Assembly: GCF_002080435.1 (NCBI RefSeq)
Contig: NZ_CP020538.1
Coordinates: forward strand, 2,847,501-2,911,500
Source of the DNA: Sphingobium herbicidovorans
GTDB lineage: Bacteria > Pseudomonadota > Alphaproteobacteria > Sphingomonadales > Sphingomonadaceae
Direction of reading: 5' to 3'
Length of the DNA: 64,000 nucleotides
Every line of letters starts with the position of its first letter. The first letter of the stretch is position 1. Position numbers and translations under genes: made by a program. The notes under the pieces were generated by a model that ran no database searches, had not been told where the DNA came from, and worked only from the letters and a program-made list of their open reading frames with translations. Positions 26,385 to 36,100 of this stretch are shown here, piece after piece.

Positions 26385-26932
26385 TTGCCGTGCACCTTCG
26401 AACAATCATAAGATTGGCGGTTTGTCGCAGGGGGGCAGCGGCCGCGGAGATGGCGCTGGTTACACCTCTGCTCATTATACTGATGTTCGGCTCATTCGAA
26501 CTGGGAAACTATTTCCTCAGCGAGCATGTCGTGGTGAAGGCTGTGCGCGACGGCGCACGCTATGCTTCGCGGCTGAATCTGTCCAATTTCGATTGCAGCT
26601 CCGCTTCTTCTGATAACACATTAGCGGACGCGGCAATTGAAGAGAATATCCAGAACCTCGTTCGGACGGGCCTGATAGACATCGATGAGGATGAAGAGGC
26701 TCGGTTGCGGGGTTGGAGTGATGGGTCGGACATCCATGTGGAATATGACTGCGTCGCCGTTGATGAGGCCGATCCGCCCTACAGCGGCATTTATGCCGGT
26801 TTGGACTTTGTTCCGGTCGTGCATGTGGAAGTTAGGGGGTTGGATTATACTTCCCTATTTAACGACCTAGGTTTCACCAGTTCGACCATAACCTTAAATG
26901 CCGAGGCTCAATCTGCGGTGATGGGGATATGA
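26381..26932 (+). CDS. tadE: TadE-like pseudopilin
   Basis: Minor pilin of the Tad system, 183 residues. The helix after RRGAAAAEMALVTPLLIILM contains the AAEMAL processing site, which resembles the Flp E-M/Y motif and is a substrate type for CpaA. GSFELGNYFL and VKAVRDGARYASR follow, as in TadE proteins. The start is probably TTG overlapping the tadG stop (TTGA). No ribosome-binding sequence precedes it, so coupling to tadG translation is likely. Two tandem TadE-like genes are normal in these loci. Confidence 0.87.
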   Translation: MIAVHLRTIIRLAVCRRGAAAAEMALVTPLLIILMFGSFELGNYFLSEHVVVKAVRDGARYASRLNLSNFDCSSASSDNTLADAAIEENIQNLVRTGLIDIDEDEEARLRGWSDGSDIHVEYDCVAVDEADPPYSGIYAGLDFVPVVHVEVRGLDYTSLFNDLGFTSSTITLNAEAQSAVMGI

Positions 26933-27552
26933 AGTCCCTCAAGAGCCTCATTCGTGACAATAGGGCAAGCTCAGCAGCCGAGTTCGCGTTGGTTTTGCCG
27001 CTGCTTCTGATTTTCCTCTTGGGCATTCTTGATGTCGGCCGGTTGATGTGGACGTGGAATAAGGCTGAGAAGGCGACACAGATCGGGGTTCGTTATGCGG
27101 TGGTGACTGACGTTGCTGCCGGCGAGCTGTCTGACTTTAAATTTACCGTCGATGCGGGGGTGGGGCAGGGGAATGCAGTCCCTGCGACGGTCTTTGATTA
27201 TCTGATTTGCACTGAGGACAATGACTGCTCGGATTGCTCCGGTACTGCATGCAATAGCATTGACCCCTCGCTCGATTCAGATGCTTTCGATGCGCTTGTT
27301 GGAAGAATGCAAACTATGTTTCGCGAAATTGGCTCCGAAAATGTCGAGGTTGAATATCGCAACGTTGGTCTTGGCTTCGCAGGTGATCCTAACGGAGCCG
27401 ATGTGTCTCCGCTGGTAACGGTAAGGTTTCGGGAAGACAATCCGATCACCTTTACTCCGATTTTGTCGCAAATCTTTGGTGTGACCATCTCCCTACCCAG
27501 CTTCAGCGCCGCCCTCACTATGGAAGACGGCCAGGGCGCGGTATCAAATTGA
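26929..27552 (+). CDS. tadF: TadF/TadE-like pseudopilin
   Basis: Second minor pilin, 207 residues. The N-terminal RASSAAEFALVLPLLLIFLL carries the AAEFAL cleavage signature, then GILDVGRLMWTWNKAEKATQ. The C-terminal periplasmic part has a Cys-rich DCSDCSGTACNS loop. Its start overlaps the tadE stop (ATGA). Base composition matches tadG and tadE rather than the following cpaE. The label TadF rather than TadE2 is by position. Confidence 0.82.
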   Translation: MKSLKSLIRDNRASSAAEFALVLPLLLIFLLGILDVGRLMWTWNKAEKATQIGVRYAVVTDVAAGELSDFKFTVDAGVGQGNAVPATVFDYLICTEDNDCSDCSGTACNSIDPSLDSDAFDALVGRMQTMFREIGSENVEVEYRNVGLGFAGDPNGADVSPLVTVRFREDNPITFTPILSQIFGVTISLPSFSAALTMEDGQGAVSN

Positions 27553-27563
27553 GGAACAAGATC

Positions 27564-28784
27564 TTGGGCATCGTGACGAACACAGCGGAAGCGACCGAGA
27601 GTTGGACCCTTGATGTGGGTGACGAGGGCATCCACCTTATCCTGTCCGAGCAGGAAGTGGCGGCTTCCGATATATTGGGGGATCGGTTGAGCGGGCAGTC
27701 GCTCACGCTGTCCATGCTGGCGCCGGGCGCGGCTTTGCCGCAGTCGCTGGTGGGAGAGGCGAAGGCCGTCATCCTTGAGGTGCAGCCGGACGACGAGGCG
27801 TCGATGCGGCGGCTGGCGGCTTTGCGGGCGGCCAATCCGGCGCTGCTGGTGGTCGCGGCGGTGCGCAATGCGGAAATTCCGCTGGTGCGTGCGCTGTTGC
27901 GCAGCGGGATCAATGATGTGGTGGCGCTGCCCTTGCAGGCGAGCGAACTGACCGCGGTACTCGATCAGCTGCGCACGGAGATCGCGGCGAAGGGTGGCCG
28001 CGACGTCAAGATGGGCGCGCTGGTGTCGATCATCAAGAGCGTCGGCGGCGTGGGCGCGACGACCATCGCGACACAGGCGGCCAGCCTGCATGCGCGGTCG
28101 GCGAAACAGGCGGGCGAGCGGGTGTGCCTGTTCGACTTTGACGTGCAGTTCGGCGGTGCGGGAACGTGCCTGAACATCACATCGTCGCTGACGCTGGCGG
28201 ACTTGTTGCAGGCGGGCAATCGGGTGGACCGGGAACTGCTCGGCTCCGTCACTGTCGAAACGCCCACTGGGCTGCATGTGGTGACTGCGCCGACCGAAAT
28301 CATGCCGCTGGAGGCGGTGAACGCGGATCAGGTGTTCCGTGTCATCGAACTGGCGCAGCGGAACTTCGACACCATCTATCTGGACTTGCCGGGCAACTGG
28401 ACCAACTGGTCGATGTCGCTGGTGGCGCGGTCGGAAGTCATATTCCTGGTGTGCGAACTGACCATCGCCAGCCTGCGCCAGGCGCGGCGGCAGATCGCCC
28501 TGCTGCGCGACCAGGACATTGATCCGGCCCGCATCCATGTGATCGCCAACCGGGTGGAAAAGAAGCTGTTTCGCGCGATCGGGCTGGAGGATGCGGCGGC
28601 GGCGCTGGATCATCCGGTGAATTTGAGCATCGCAAACGACTTTCCGCTGGTCAGCTCGGCGCTGGACCAGGGCGTGCTGATCCAGGAACTCAAGGCGCGC
28701 AGCCGCATCTGCAAGGACATGGCGGACATCGTCGATTGCACCACGCAAGCGGTTGAAGCGCGGCGTCAGGCGGAGAAGAGCTGA
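27564..28784 (+). CDS. cpaE: CpaE/TadZ pilus-localising ATPase
   Basis: ParA/MinD-like protein that places the Tad machine at its site in the cell. About 406 residues: an N-terminal receiver-like domain (about 15-125, lacking a clear phospho-Asp pocket) and a P-loop ATPase with the deviant Walker A SVGGVGATTIATQAA, where Ala replaces the usual Lys as in many CpaE proteins. FDFDVQFGG and YLDLPGN are also present. Start TTG at 27564 is preferred since GAGGAAC precedes it by the right distance. A TTG at 27549 overlapping the tadF stop is the alternative. G+C rises sharply from this gene onward. Confidence 0.9.
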   Translation: MGIVTNTAEATESWTLDVGDEGIHLILSEQEVAASDILGDRLSGQSLTLSMLAPGAALPQSLVGEAKAVILEVQPDDEASMRRLAALRAANPALLVVAAVRNAEIPLVRALLRSGINDVVALPLQASELTAVLDQLRTEIAAKGGRDVKMGALVSIIKSVGGVGATTIATQAASLHARSAKQAGERVCLFDFDVQFGGAGTCLNITSSLTLADLLQAGNRVDRELLGSVTVETPTGLHVVTAPTEIMPLEAVNADQVFRVIELAQRNFDTIYLDLPGNWTNWSMSLVARSEVIFLVCELTIASLRQARRQIALLRDQDIDPARIHVIANRVEKKLFRAIGLEDAAAALDHPVNLSIANDFPLVSSALDQGVLIQELKARSRICKDMADIVDCTTQAVEARRQAEKS

Positions 28785-30145
28785 TGTGGCAGATCCGAAA
28801 AGGCGACGGCCGGTTGGGCGACACCCGCGACGAAGTGGGGCCGACCGATACGGAGCTGGTCCATTGGGAAGACGACCGGCACACCGAGCTGAAGGTCGCG
28901 CTGCACCAGAAGCTGATCGACCTCATTAACCTGTCCGCGCTGGAGAATATGTCGCGCGCGCAGGTGGAAGCGGAAGTGGGCGAGATCGTCCATGAACAGC
29001 TTGCCTTGCAGAAGCATGCGCTCAATCTGGAGGAACGGCGGCGGCTGGTGTCCGACATATTGGACGAGCTGCTGGGGCTGGGGCCGTTGGAGCCGCTGCT
29101 AAAGGACCAGAGCGTCACCGACATATTGGTGAACGGGCACAAGATCGTGTTCGTGGAGCGCGGCGGGCGGCTGGTGGAGACGGCGACGCGGTTCAAGGAT
29201 GAAAAGCATCTGTTGCGCATCATCCAGAAGATCGTGGCGGCGGTGGGCAGGCGGGTGGACGAATCATCGCCATTCGTCGATGCGCGGCTGGCGGACGGTT
29301 CGCGCGTCAATGCGGTGGTGCCGCCGCTGGCGGTCGATGGATCGCTGTTGTCGATCCGCAAGTTCGCCAAGGTGCCGATCAGCATGGCGCGGCTGACTGA
29401 ACTGGGCAGCGTGCCCGCCCCCATGGCGCAGGTGCTGTCGGCGGTGGTCGCGTCAAGGCGCAACGTGCTGATTTCGGGCGGCACGGGTTCGGGCAAGACG
29501 ACGCTGCTCAACGCCATGTCGGCGAGCATCGATGAGGCCGAGCGGATCGTCACCATCGAGGATTCGGCCGAGCTTCAGTTGCAGCAGCGCCATGTCGTGC
29601 GGCTGGAAACGCGGCCCCCGAACATCGAGGGGCGGGGCGAGGTGACGCAGCGCGATCTGGTGAAGAATGCGCTGCGCATGCGGCCCGACCGCATCATCGT
29701 GGGCGAAGTGCGCGCCGGGGAAGCGTTCGACATGCTTCAGGCGATGAACACGGGCCATGACGGGTCGATGACGACGGTCCACGCCAATACGCCGCGCGAC
29801 GCGCTGTCCCGCGTGGAACAGATGATCGGCATGAGCGGCATCGACATTTCGCCGCGGTCGGCGCGGGCGCAGATCGCGTCGGCGCTGAACGTCATCGTGC
29901 AGGTGGGGCGACTGTCCGATGGACGCCGCCGCCTGCTGAGCATTTCGGAGATCACGGGCATGGAGGGTGAAGTCATCACCATGCAGGAAATCTTCCGCTT
30001 CAAGATGACGGGCCGGGACGAGAATGGCATGGTGCGCGGCCATTTCGAGGCGACCGGCATCCGGCCCAAATTCATGGGCGAGCTGGCCGACCGGGGCATC
30101 AGCCTGCCCGCCGAGCTGTTCCGTCCCGATGCGGTGGTGCAATGA
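28784..30145 (+). CDS. cpaF: Tad pilus secretion ATPase CpaF/TadA
   Basis: Hexameric motor that drives pilin polymerisation, and in Tad systems probably retraction as well. The 453 residues carry an N-terminal helical domain and the type II/IV secretion ATPase core: Walker [14 protein letters not shown] (about residue 232), Asp box EDSAELQL, Walker [16 protein letters not shown] and His box [15 protein letters not shown]. All catalytic parts are intact. The start overlaps the cpaE stop by one base (TGATG). Confidence 0.96.
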   Translation: MWQIRKGDGRLGDTRDEVGPTDTELVHWEDDRHTELKVALHQKLIDLINLSALENMSRAQVEAEVGEIVHEQLALQKHALNLEERRRLVSDILDELLGLGPLEPLLKDQSVTDILVNGHKIVFVERGGRLVETATRFKDEKHLLRIIQKIVAAVGRRVDESSPFVDARLADGSRVNAVVPPLAVDGSLLSIRKFAKVPISMARLTELGSVPAPMAQVLSAVVASRRNVLISGGTGSGKTTLLNAMSASIDEAERIVTIEDSAELQLQQRHVVRLETRPPNIEGRGEVTQRDLVKNALRMRPDRIIVGEVRAGEAFDMLQAMNTGHDGSMTTVHANTPRDALSRVEQMIGMSGIDISPRSARAQIASALNVIVQVGRLSDGRRRLLSISEITGMEGEVITMQEIFRFKMTGRDENGMVRGHFEATGIRPKFMGELADRGISLPAELFRPDAVVQ

Positions 30146-31146
30146 TAAACCCGCTTTACATCCGCGCCCTCGTCCTGGTCCTGCTGTTCGCGGCGGTGAT
30201 CCTGACCATCGAGGGGGTTTCCAGCTGGCTGCGCGCGCGGGCGGGCAAGGAAAGGGTCGTCAACAAGCGGCTCAAGATGATCGCGGCGGGCTATGAGCGC
30301 AGCACCGTGCTGTCCAAGCTGCGGCGGAATGACGACAGCCTGAATTTCAACCATGACAGCGTCTTTGGCCGCATGGGGCTGAGCATCGTGCGGGCCTTGC
30401 ATGGCGCGGGGCTGAGCGTGCCTGCGCGGACCGTGTTGACGGTGATGGGCATTGCGACGGGCGTGCTATTCCTGATCGTGGTCGTCGGCGCGCTGGCGGC
30501 AGGCTATGGCATGACGGCGGGCATGATCGTCATGGCGGGCGCTTTCGCCGCGTCGCTTGGCGTGCTGCTGCCCATCATGGTGCTCAGCCGGATGAGCCAG
30601 CGGCGGCGCAAGAAGATGGAGGAGCAGTTTCCGGTCGCGCTCGACACCTTTGTCCGGGGGCTGCGCGCGGGACACCCGATCGCGGCGGCGCTCGACCTGC
30701 TGACCAAGGAGATGCGCGATCCAATAGGCAGCGAATTCGGCATTGTCGTCGATGAAGTAACCTATGGTTCGGACCTGCGCGATGCGTTGCAGCGCATGGC
30801 CGAGCGGTGGGACATGAACGAGATGCACATGTTCGTGACGTCGCTGTCGGTGCAGGCGGAGACGGGCGGCAATTTGGCCGAGATCCTCGAAAATCTGTCG
30901 GCTGTCATCCGCGAGCGGGCCAGCCTGTTCATGAAGGTGCGGGCGCTGAGTTCCGAAGGGCGGATGACTGCGGTCATGCTGACGGCCCTGCCGATCCTGG
31001 CCTTTGTCGCGCTGTTCCTGCTCAATCCCGCATTCTACCTGGATATCGCGCAGGACCCGATGTTCATCTTCGGTTTTTCCGGGCTTATCATCCTCTACAT
31101 CATCGGCTTCGTCACGATACGCCGCATGGTTGACCTGAAAGTGTGA
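30142..31146 (+). CDS. tadB: Tad pilus inner-membrane platform protein TadB
   Basis: One of two T2SSF-domain proteins that couple the ATPase to pilin in the inner membrane. The 334 residues have N-terminal helices (about 8-30, 105-135) and a T2SSF domain with FPVALDTFVRGLRAGHPIAA and TGGNLAEILENLSAVIRERA. Two C-terminal membrane helices follow. It overlaps cpaF (ATGA), typical of cpaF-tadB-tadC coupling. Confidence 0.94.
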   Translation: MINPLYIRALVLVLLFAAVILTIEGVSSWLRARAGKERVVNKRLKMIAAGYERSTVLSKLRRNDDSLNFNHDSVFGRMGLSIVRALHGAGLSVPARTVLTVMGIATGVLFLIVVVGALAAGYGMTAGMIVMAGAFAASLGVLLPIMVLSRMSQRRRKKMEEQFPVALDTFVRGLRAGHPIAAALDLLTKEMRDPIGSEFGIVVDEVTYGSDLRDALQRMAERWDMNEMHMFVTSLSVQAETGGNLAEILENLSAVIRERASLFMKVRALSSEGRMTAVMLTALPILAFVALFLLNPAFYLDIAQDPMFIFGFSGLIILYIIGFVTIRRMVDLKV

Positions 31147-31150
31147 GCTG

Positions 31151-32122
31151 ATGCTGGACCTTGCCCTTATATCGCAGCTTCGCCCGGTATTGCTGGTCCT
31201 GCTGTTCGTCGCGATTGTCGCGATCGTCTATGGCGTGTCCGAAATGCTGTCGCGCACGGCGAAGGTGCGCAGCCGGCTGGACGTCGTCAGCGGGTCCGGC
31301 GGCGCTGCGCAGGGCGTCGGGCAAAGCCTGCGTAACGAGCGCAATAACAGCGAATGGAAGAAGCTGGTCGATCGTATCGAAAAGCTGGGCATTTCGCTGG
31401 CCGATACGCAGAGCGATTCCCTGCGCAAGCGGCTGATCGCGGCGGGCTATCCCTCGCCCGAAGCGCCCAAGGTCTTTACCTTCATCCGGCTGACGCTGAC
31501 GCTGGCGCTGCCCGCGGTGATGGTGCTGATGTCGCTCAGCAAGCCGGAGCCGCCCAGCCCGGTGAAGCTCTATTTCATGGCGACCGCAATCGCGGTGCTG
31601 GGCCTGTATCTGCCCAACCTGTTCATTTCGGCCAAGGCGGCGCGGCGGCAGGAGGCGATCGTTCACGGCTTTCCCGATGCGCTGGACCTGATGCTGGTGT
31701 GCGTCGAGGCCGGGCTGGGGCTGGAAGCGGCGATGGATCGGGTGGGGCGTGAGCTTGCCATATCGCATCCACTGGTGTCGGCGGCGCTGGGCAAGGTGGT
31801 GCTGGAACTGCGGGCGGGGCGCAGCCGGGCCGACGCGCTGCGGCGGATGGCGGACGATGTCGATGTGGATGAGATCCGGTCGTTCGCGACGCTGCTGATC
31901 CAGTCGGACCAGCTGGGATCGAGCGTCGGGCAGACGCTGCGCGTCTATGCGGCGGAAATGCGGGAAAAGCGGCGGATGCGGGCGGAGGAGAAGGCCCACC
32001 GTTTGCCGGTGCTGCTGTCGGTGCCTCTGGTCGCCTGCATGTTGCCGGTGATGATCGGGGTGCTGATGCTGCCCGCCGTGGTGCGCGTGGTCCGCGAAAT
32101 TCTGCCGGTTATGGCACGATAA
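31151..32122 (+). CDS. tadC: Tad pilus inner-membrane platform protein TadC
   Basis: Second T2SSF platform protein, 323 residues, 4 bp after tadB. Family features are FPDALDLMLVCVEAGLGLEA near residue 175, LIQSDQLGSSVGQTLRVYA, and the C-terminal double helix LLSVPLVACMLPVMIGVLML. TadB and TadC are thought to form a heteromeric platform. Confidence 0.94.
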   Translation: MLDLALISQLRPVLLVLLFVAIVAIVYGVSEMLSRTAKVRSRLDVVSGSGGAAQGVGQSLRNERNNSEWKKLVDRIEKLGISLADTQSDSLRKRLIAAGYPSPEAPKVFTFIRLTLTLALPAVMVLMSLSKPEPPSPVKLYFMATAIAVLGLYLPNLFISAKAARRQEAIVHGFPDALDLMLVCVEAGLGLEAAMDRVGRELAISHPLVSAALGKVVLELRAGRSRADALRRMADDVDVDEIRSFATLLIQSDQLGSSVGQTLRVYAAEMREKRRMRAEEKAHRLPVLLSVPLVACMLPVMIGVLMLPAVVRVVREILPVMAR

Positions 32123-32142
32123 ACGACAATGGGGGACGGGGC

Positions 32143-33036
32143 ATGATGAGACGGGCAGTGGCAGTGGCGCTCATCCTTGCGAGCGCGGCATGCAGTTCGG
32201 CGAACCGGGAAATCGCTGTCCGGCCCGTCAATGGCGACGCCGCCGCTACGGGCGCTGGCGCACTGGCGCGGGGCCACCTGCTGTTTTCGCGCGGCGAGCA
32301 TGCGTTGGCGCTGGACGCCTATCGCCGGGCGATGCGGCACGAGCCGGGCAATGCACATGCGCTGAACGGCGTTGCGATCAGCTATGCGGCGATCGGGCGG
32401 CATGATCTGGCGCGGCAATATTTCGAGCTGGCGCTGGCGCGGGCGCCGCAGGATGAGCGTATTCACCGCAACTTCGCGCGCAGCCTGACAGCGCAGGGTT
32501 TGCAGGCTGAGGCGAACGCACTGTTGGCGCAGATCGGTCAGGGCGCAGCGCAGGGACCGGCGCGCCGTCCGACGCTGGCGCAACTGGCGGGGGGTGGTTC
32601 GGTGGCCTCTGCCGGGTTGGATGCGCGGGCCTTCGGGCCGGAGCTGGAGCGTGTTTCGATGGGCGAGGTGCGGTTGCAAACCGTCGCTGCCAGCGCGGCG
32701 CGGCCTGCCATGGCGGGTAGCAAGACGGCGCAACTGACGACGGCCATCGTGACCGTGGCAGATAATGGCCGGTCGGCGCCCGTTCTGTCGCTGGCGCGGG
32801 AGTTGAAGGCGCCGATTGCGTCTGTCGCGGCGGCGCGGGCGCGGCCGGTTGCCGCCCTTGGCTGCGGGCAGGCGGGGACGGTGGGCGTGAAGCTGCCCGC
32901 GACCGGATATTCCATCGATCTGTCCCCGGTTCGCGCGGACGCCAGACCGTCGCATGCCTGCGCAACGATGGCGGGCGGCGATGGGACGGACGATCTGTTC
33001 GAAAAGCTGTGGAAGTGGGGCGGGGGACAGGGATGA
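32143..33036 (+). CDS. tadD: TadD-like TPR lipoprotein
   Basis: Lipoprotein of 297 residues with lipobox ASAAC (Cys near residue 18) and at least two tetratricopeptide repeats (ALARGHLLFSRGEHALALDA, YRRAMRHEPGNAHALNGVAI), as in TadD, a pilotin-like factor needed for secretin assembly. The C-terminal half (from about 125) is alanine/arginine-rich with a final block GYSIDLSPVRADARPSHACA. That block hints at an SPOR- or peptidoglycan-related end but matches nothing I recognise. Confidence 0.82.
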   Translation: MMRRAVAVALILASAACSSANREIAVRPVNGDAAATGAGALARGHLLFSRGEHALALDAYRRAMRHEPGNAHALNGVAISYAAIGRHDLARQYFELALARAPQDERIHRNFARSLTAQGLQAEANALLAQIGQGAAQGPARRPTLAQLAGGGSVASAGLDARAFGPELERVSMGEVRLQTVAASAARPAMAGSKTAQLTTAIVTVADNGRSAPVLSLARELKAPIASVAAARARPVAALGCGQAGTVGVKLPATGYSIDLSPVRADARPSHACATMAGGDGTDDLFEKLWKWGGGQG

Positions 33037-33848
33037 GCGTCCTTCTGCTGCTGGCGGCTGCGGTTGCATCGCCGGTTGTCGATGCTCCGGCTTCCGTGCT
33101 GGACTATGGCCGGTTGATCGATGACGCCATCGACGGCGGGCGCATGATCCAGGCCGAAGCCATGCTGAGCCAGTGGCGCGCCGATGCGCAGCCGCAGGAC
33201 GGCGCGGCGATGGAGATAGCCCAGGCGCGCATGGCGCTGGCCAGGAGGCAGGACGCAGAGGCGGCAACGCGCTTTGCCGCGATCAGTCAGGCGGGATCGA
33301 CCGATTGCCGCGTCGATGAAGGGCTGGGCATCGCCCATATGCGACTGGGCCGGGCCGAGCAGGCGGCGCAGGCGCTGCGGCGCGCGGTTGAACGATGCGC
33401 AGATAGATGGCGGGCATGGAACGCGCTGGGTATCGCCTATGACGCGGCGAAGAACTGGGCGCTGAGCGCTGCGGCTTATGAAAAGGCCTTCCAACTGACC
33501 GACAAGCCGGTGCAGATCCTCAATAATTATGGCCTGTCGCTGATGGCGCAGGGGCAGGCGGAAAAGGCCGCCGCGATATTCGCCAGGGCGCAGGAGATGA
33601 CGCCCGACGATCCGCGCATCATCGCCAATGGCGACGCGGCGCAGGTGATGGCGGGCCGCGACATAGAACGCCGCCCGGCGGATGACGCCAATGGCTGGGC
33701 CAAGCGGCTGGGCGATGCGGGCAAGGTGGCGTTGAACATCGGCGACACGGCCAGGGCGCGCGCCTATCTCAGCCGCGCCGTGACGGTGTCGGAAAGCTAT
33801 CAGGCGGATGCCGCGGCCGCATTGGCAGGCATGGGAGGAACGCCGTGA
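33033..33848 (+). CDS. Second TPR protein of the Tad locus
   Basis: Tetratricopeptide-repeat protein of 271 residues, probably exported (hydrophobic MSVLLLLAAAVASPVVDA start). Repeats are visible at about 95-130 (GLGIAHMRLGRAEQAAQALR) and 130-195 (NALGIAYDAAKNWALSAAAY, NNYGLSLMAQGQAEKAAAIF). It overlaps tadD and cpaA by 4 bp each. It may act with TadD in outer-membrane assembly. Start 33033 overlaps the preceding stop. An ATG at 33009 lies inside tadD. Confidence 0.8.
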   Translation: MSVLLLLAAAVASPVVDAPASVLDYGRLIDDAIDGGRMIQAEAMLSQWRADAQPQDGAAMEIAQARMALARRQDAEAATRFAAISQAGSTDCRVDEGLGIAHMRLGRAEQAAQALRRAVERCADRWRAWNALGIAYDAAKNWALSAAAYEKAFQLTDKPVQILNNYGLSLMAQGQAEKAAAIFARAQEMTPDDPRIIANGDAAQVMAGRDIERRPADDANGWAKRLGDAGKVALNIGDTARARAYLSRAVTVSESYQADAAAALAGMGGTP

Positions 33849-34369
33849 CAAAGGACCTGATCCTGCTGGCCGTATGCCTGATCCTGCTGGCCGCCGCGAT
33901 CGAGGATATCGCCAAGCTGCGCATTTCCAACATCTTCCCGCTGCTGGTCATCGGCCTGTTCGTGCCGTGGGTGGCGGTTGTGGGATGGGAGAATGACATC
34001 TGGCAGAACGGCACGCTGTTCCTGGCGGTATTCGCATTGGGATCGGCGCTGTTCGCGATGCGATGGATGGGCGGGGGTGACGTCAAGCTGCTGGCGGCAT
34101 GTGCGCTGTGGTTCGACTGGCAGGCGTCGGTGGCGTGGTTCTTTTACGTGACGGTGGGCGGCGGCGTGCTGGCGCTGTTGATCATGGCGGGGCGGCGAAT
34201 GGTGCCGCGATCTGTACGCGACGGCTCATCGCTGGCGATCTTCGCGCCGAAGGGACCGATACCCTATGGCGTGGCGATCGCGCTGGGGACGATCATGGCG
34301 CTGTATATGGCGGGGCCTAACCCCAGCGGCATCGCGCATCTGCCGGAATTTGTGAGGGGGTTGCGGTAG
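33845..34369 (+). CDS. cpaA: Prepilin peptidase CpaA/TadV
   Basis: Membrane aspartyl protease that removes the leader from Flp and the TadE/F pseudopilins. The 174 residues have about five helices. The two catalytic aspartates are visible in IEDIAKLRISN (near residue 21) and in the GxGD-type motif MGGGDVKLLAA (near residue 79). It lacks the N-terminal methylase part of PilD, as CpaA enzymes do. The start is GTG overlapping the previous stop (GTGA). It is the last gene of the Tad operon. Confidence 0.93.
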   Translation: MTKDLILLAVCLILLAAAIEDIAKLRISNIFPLLVIGLFVPWVAVVGWENDIWQNGTLFLAVFALGSALFAMRWMGGGDVKLLAACALWFDWQASVAWFFYVTVGGGVLALLIMAGRRMVPRSVRDGSSLAIFAPKGPIPYGVAIALGTIMALYMAGPNPSGIAHLPEFVRGLR

Positions 34370-34430
34370 GGCGGAGAGGGGTGGTTAGCGGACTGGCGGC
34401 TTTCGGTGGAGCAGATCGAATTAACGCGAT

Positions 34431-34793
34431 TTATGGCCTGCCTAGCTGGCTTTCTCGTTGTGCTCGGTCACTACGAATGCGGTTCAGCATATTCAGGAAA
34501 TTGGGCTTCGCTGAAGCATCCATCGAGGCTAAAACCTTGTCAGCTTCCGGCGGCGAAACTTGCTGGCGGATTGCTTCGACCAACTTATCCTTCAGTGGCG
34601 AACATGACTTTGTAGCTTCGGCGTAAATGGCCTCGTCCGGCGCTGTGGTTCGTGTCAGGCGCACGGCATAGGTAGCCATACAACGGTCATATGCTTGAGC
34701 AATGATTTGGATGTTTGGCTGCGCCTCTTGCGCAGATGCATTCTGGAGACAAATCGCAAAACAGAATGCGATTACTGAGGATTTCAACTGCAT
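34431..34793 (-). CDS. Small exported protein of unknown function
   Basis: No family recognised. The 120-residue protein has a clear Sec signal peptide (SSVIAFCFAICLQNASAQEA, cleavage near residue 22). It has a helical mature part with two cysteines (YDRCMATYAV and ATKSCSPLKDKL) and a conserved-looking IRQQVSPPEADKVLASM. It runs opposite to and just after the Tad operon and is more AT-rich than it. The 270 bp on its 5' side carry only fragments resembling sphingomonad intergenic repeats (near 34970-35055). Confidence 0.62.
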   Translation of the reverse strand: MQLKSSVIAFCFAICLQNASAQEAQPNIQIIAQAYDRCMATYAVRLTRTTAPDEAIYAEATKSCSPLKDKLVEAIRQQVSPPEADKVLASMDASAKPNFLNMLNRIRSDRAQRESQLGRP

Positions 34794-35062
34794 GATCGAT
34801 GATTACCTTTTCAATCCTGCATCTGCGTTATCTACTCAGCATTAACAAATCACCACTCACACGAAATCCGGCGATAATGTCGGCTATGTGGGTTATAGGG
34901 GTGGCTCGCGAATGCCTGCTACTGGTCGCAAGCAGATTGGCTGCTTTGATCCTCTGCCGTTTAGGGGAGTGGCGCCGACCGCCCTCATCCAACTTCGCCT
35001 GGCTCCGCTCTGCAAGGCTGCGTATCCTTCTCCCGCTGGCGAGAGAGGTTTGAGGGAGCGGA

Positions 35063-35737
35063 TCAGGCGCGGGTGAGGAGGCCTTCGACCAATCCTTCGA
35101 AAAGGCGGCGGCCGTCGGTTTTGCCGTGGGCGGGTTCGATCACGCGTTCGGGGTGGGGCATCATGCCCAGCACATTGCCCGCTTCGTTCAGGATACCCGC
35201 GATGTTGCGGGCGGAGCCGTTGACGCTTTCGCCATAGCGCAGCGCGACGCGGCCTTCGCCTTCCAGGCGGTCGAGCGTTTGCGTGTCGGCGAAATAATTG
35301 CCGTCATGATGGGCGACCGGGAAGATCACCGATTCGCCTGCATCATAGCGGCTGGTGAAGGCGGTCCGCGCGTTTTCCACTGTCAGCGAAACGTCGCGGC
35401 AGATGAAGTGGCCGCCCGCATTGCGCAGCAGCGCGCCGGGCAGCAGGCCGCTTTCGGTCAGCACCTGGAAACCGTTGCAGATGCCCAGCACATAAACGCC
35501 GCGCTCGGCTGCCTTGGCTACGGCCTGCATGACGGGCGAGCGGGCCGCCATCGCGCCGGAGCGGAGATAATCGCCATAGGAAAAGCCGCCCGGAACGCCG
35601 ATCAGGTCGATGTCGTCGGGCAGTTCGGTGTCGCGGTGCCAGATCATGGCCGGTTTTGAACCGCTGGCCGCTTCGAACGCCGTGGCGAGGTCGCGGTCGC
35701 AATTGCTGCCGGGGAAGACGATGACAGCGCTCTTCAT
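35063..35737 (-). CDS. purQ: Phosphoribosylformylglycinamidine synthase glutaminase subunit
   Basis: Supplies ammonia from glutamine for step four of purine synthesis, in a complex with PurS and PurL. The 224-residue class I amidotransferase shows FPGSNCDRD at the start, the nucleophile elbow LGICNGFQ (Cys near residue 87) and the His in VAHHDGNYF, with a final [11 protein letters not shown]. It lies 3 bp after purS. The small three-subunit form of the enzyme is typical of alphaproteobacteria. purL is not in this window. Confidence 0.97.
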   Translation of the reverse strand: MKSAVIVFPGSNCDRDLATAFEAASGSKPAMIWHRDTELPDDIDLIGVPGGFSYGDYLRSGAMAARSPVMQAVAKAAERGVYVLGICNGFQVLTESGLLPGALLRNAGGHFICRDVSLTVENARTAFTSRYDAGESVIFPVAHHDGNYFADTQTLDRLEGEGRVALRYGESVNGSARNIAGILNEAGNVLGMMPHPERVIEPAHGKTDGRRLFEGLVEGLLTRA

Positions 35738-35740
35738 GGC

Positions 35741-35974
35741 TCAGGCCACCTTTTCGATGCGGTAGTTTTCGATCACCGTGTTGGCGAGCAGCTTGCGGCA
35801 CATGGCGTCGATGTCTTCGTCGCTGGTGCCGTCGGCCAGGTCCAGCTCGATGAGCTTGCCCGCGCGCACGTCGTTCACGCCCGAAAAGCCAAGACCGTCG
35901 AGTGCGTGGTGGATCGCCTTGCCCTGCGGGTCGAGAACGCCGCCCTTGAGCGTGACGAAGATGCGGGCTTTCAT
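35741..35974 (-). CDS. purS: Phosphoribosylformylglycinamidine synthase subunit PurS
   Basis: Small structural subunit, 77 residues, that bridges PurQ and PurL. MKARIFVTLKGGVLDPQGKA, GFSGVNDVRAGKLIEL and the C-terminal ANTVIENYRIEKV are all present. Start 35974 is chosen because the family starts at MKAR and GGAG lies 11 nt upstream. An ATG at 36007 would add an unconserved tail. Confidence 0.96.
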   Translation of the reverse strand: MKARIFVTLKGGVLDPQGKAIHHALDGLGFSGVNDVRAGKLIELDLADGTSDEDIDAMCRKLLANTVIENYRIEKVA

Positions 35975-36100
35975 GCGGCCAAAACTCCGTGAATTGCTAT
36001 GGCGCACCCCCTAGTGTGCTGTGCAGCAGCAGGCAAGGCATTATCCCTTTATTAGCGGACGCCGCGCTATTGAAGATGCACTGGATGAAGGGTTTTCGCG

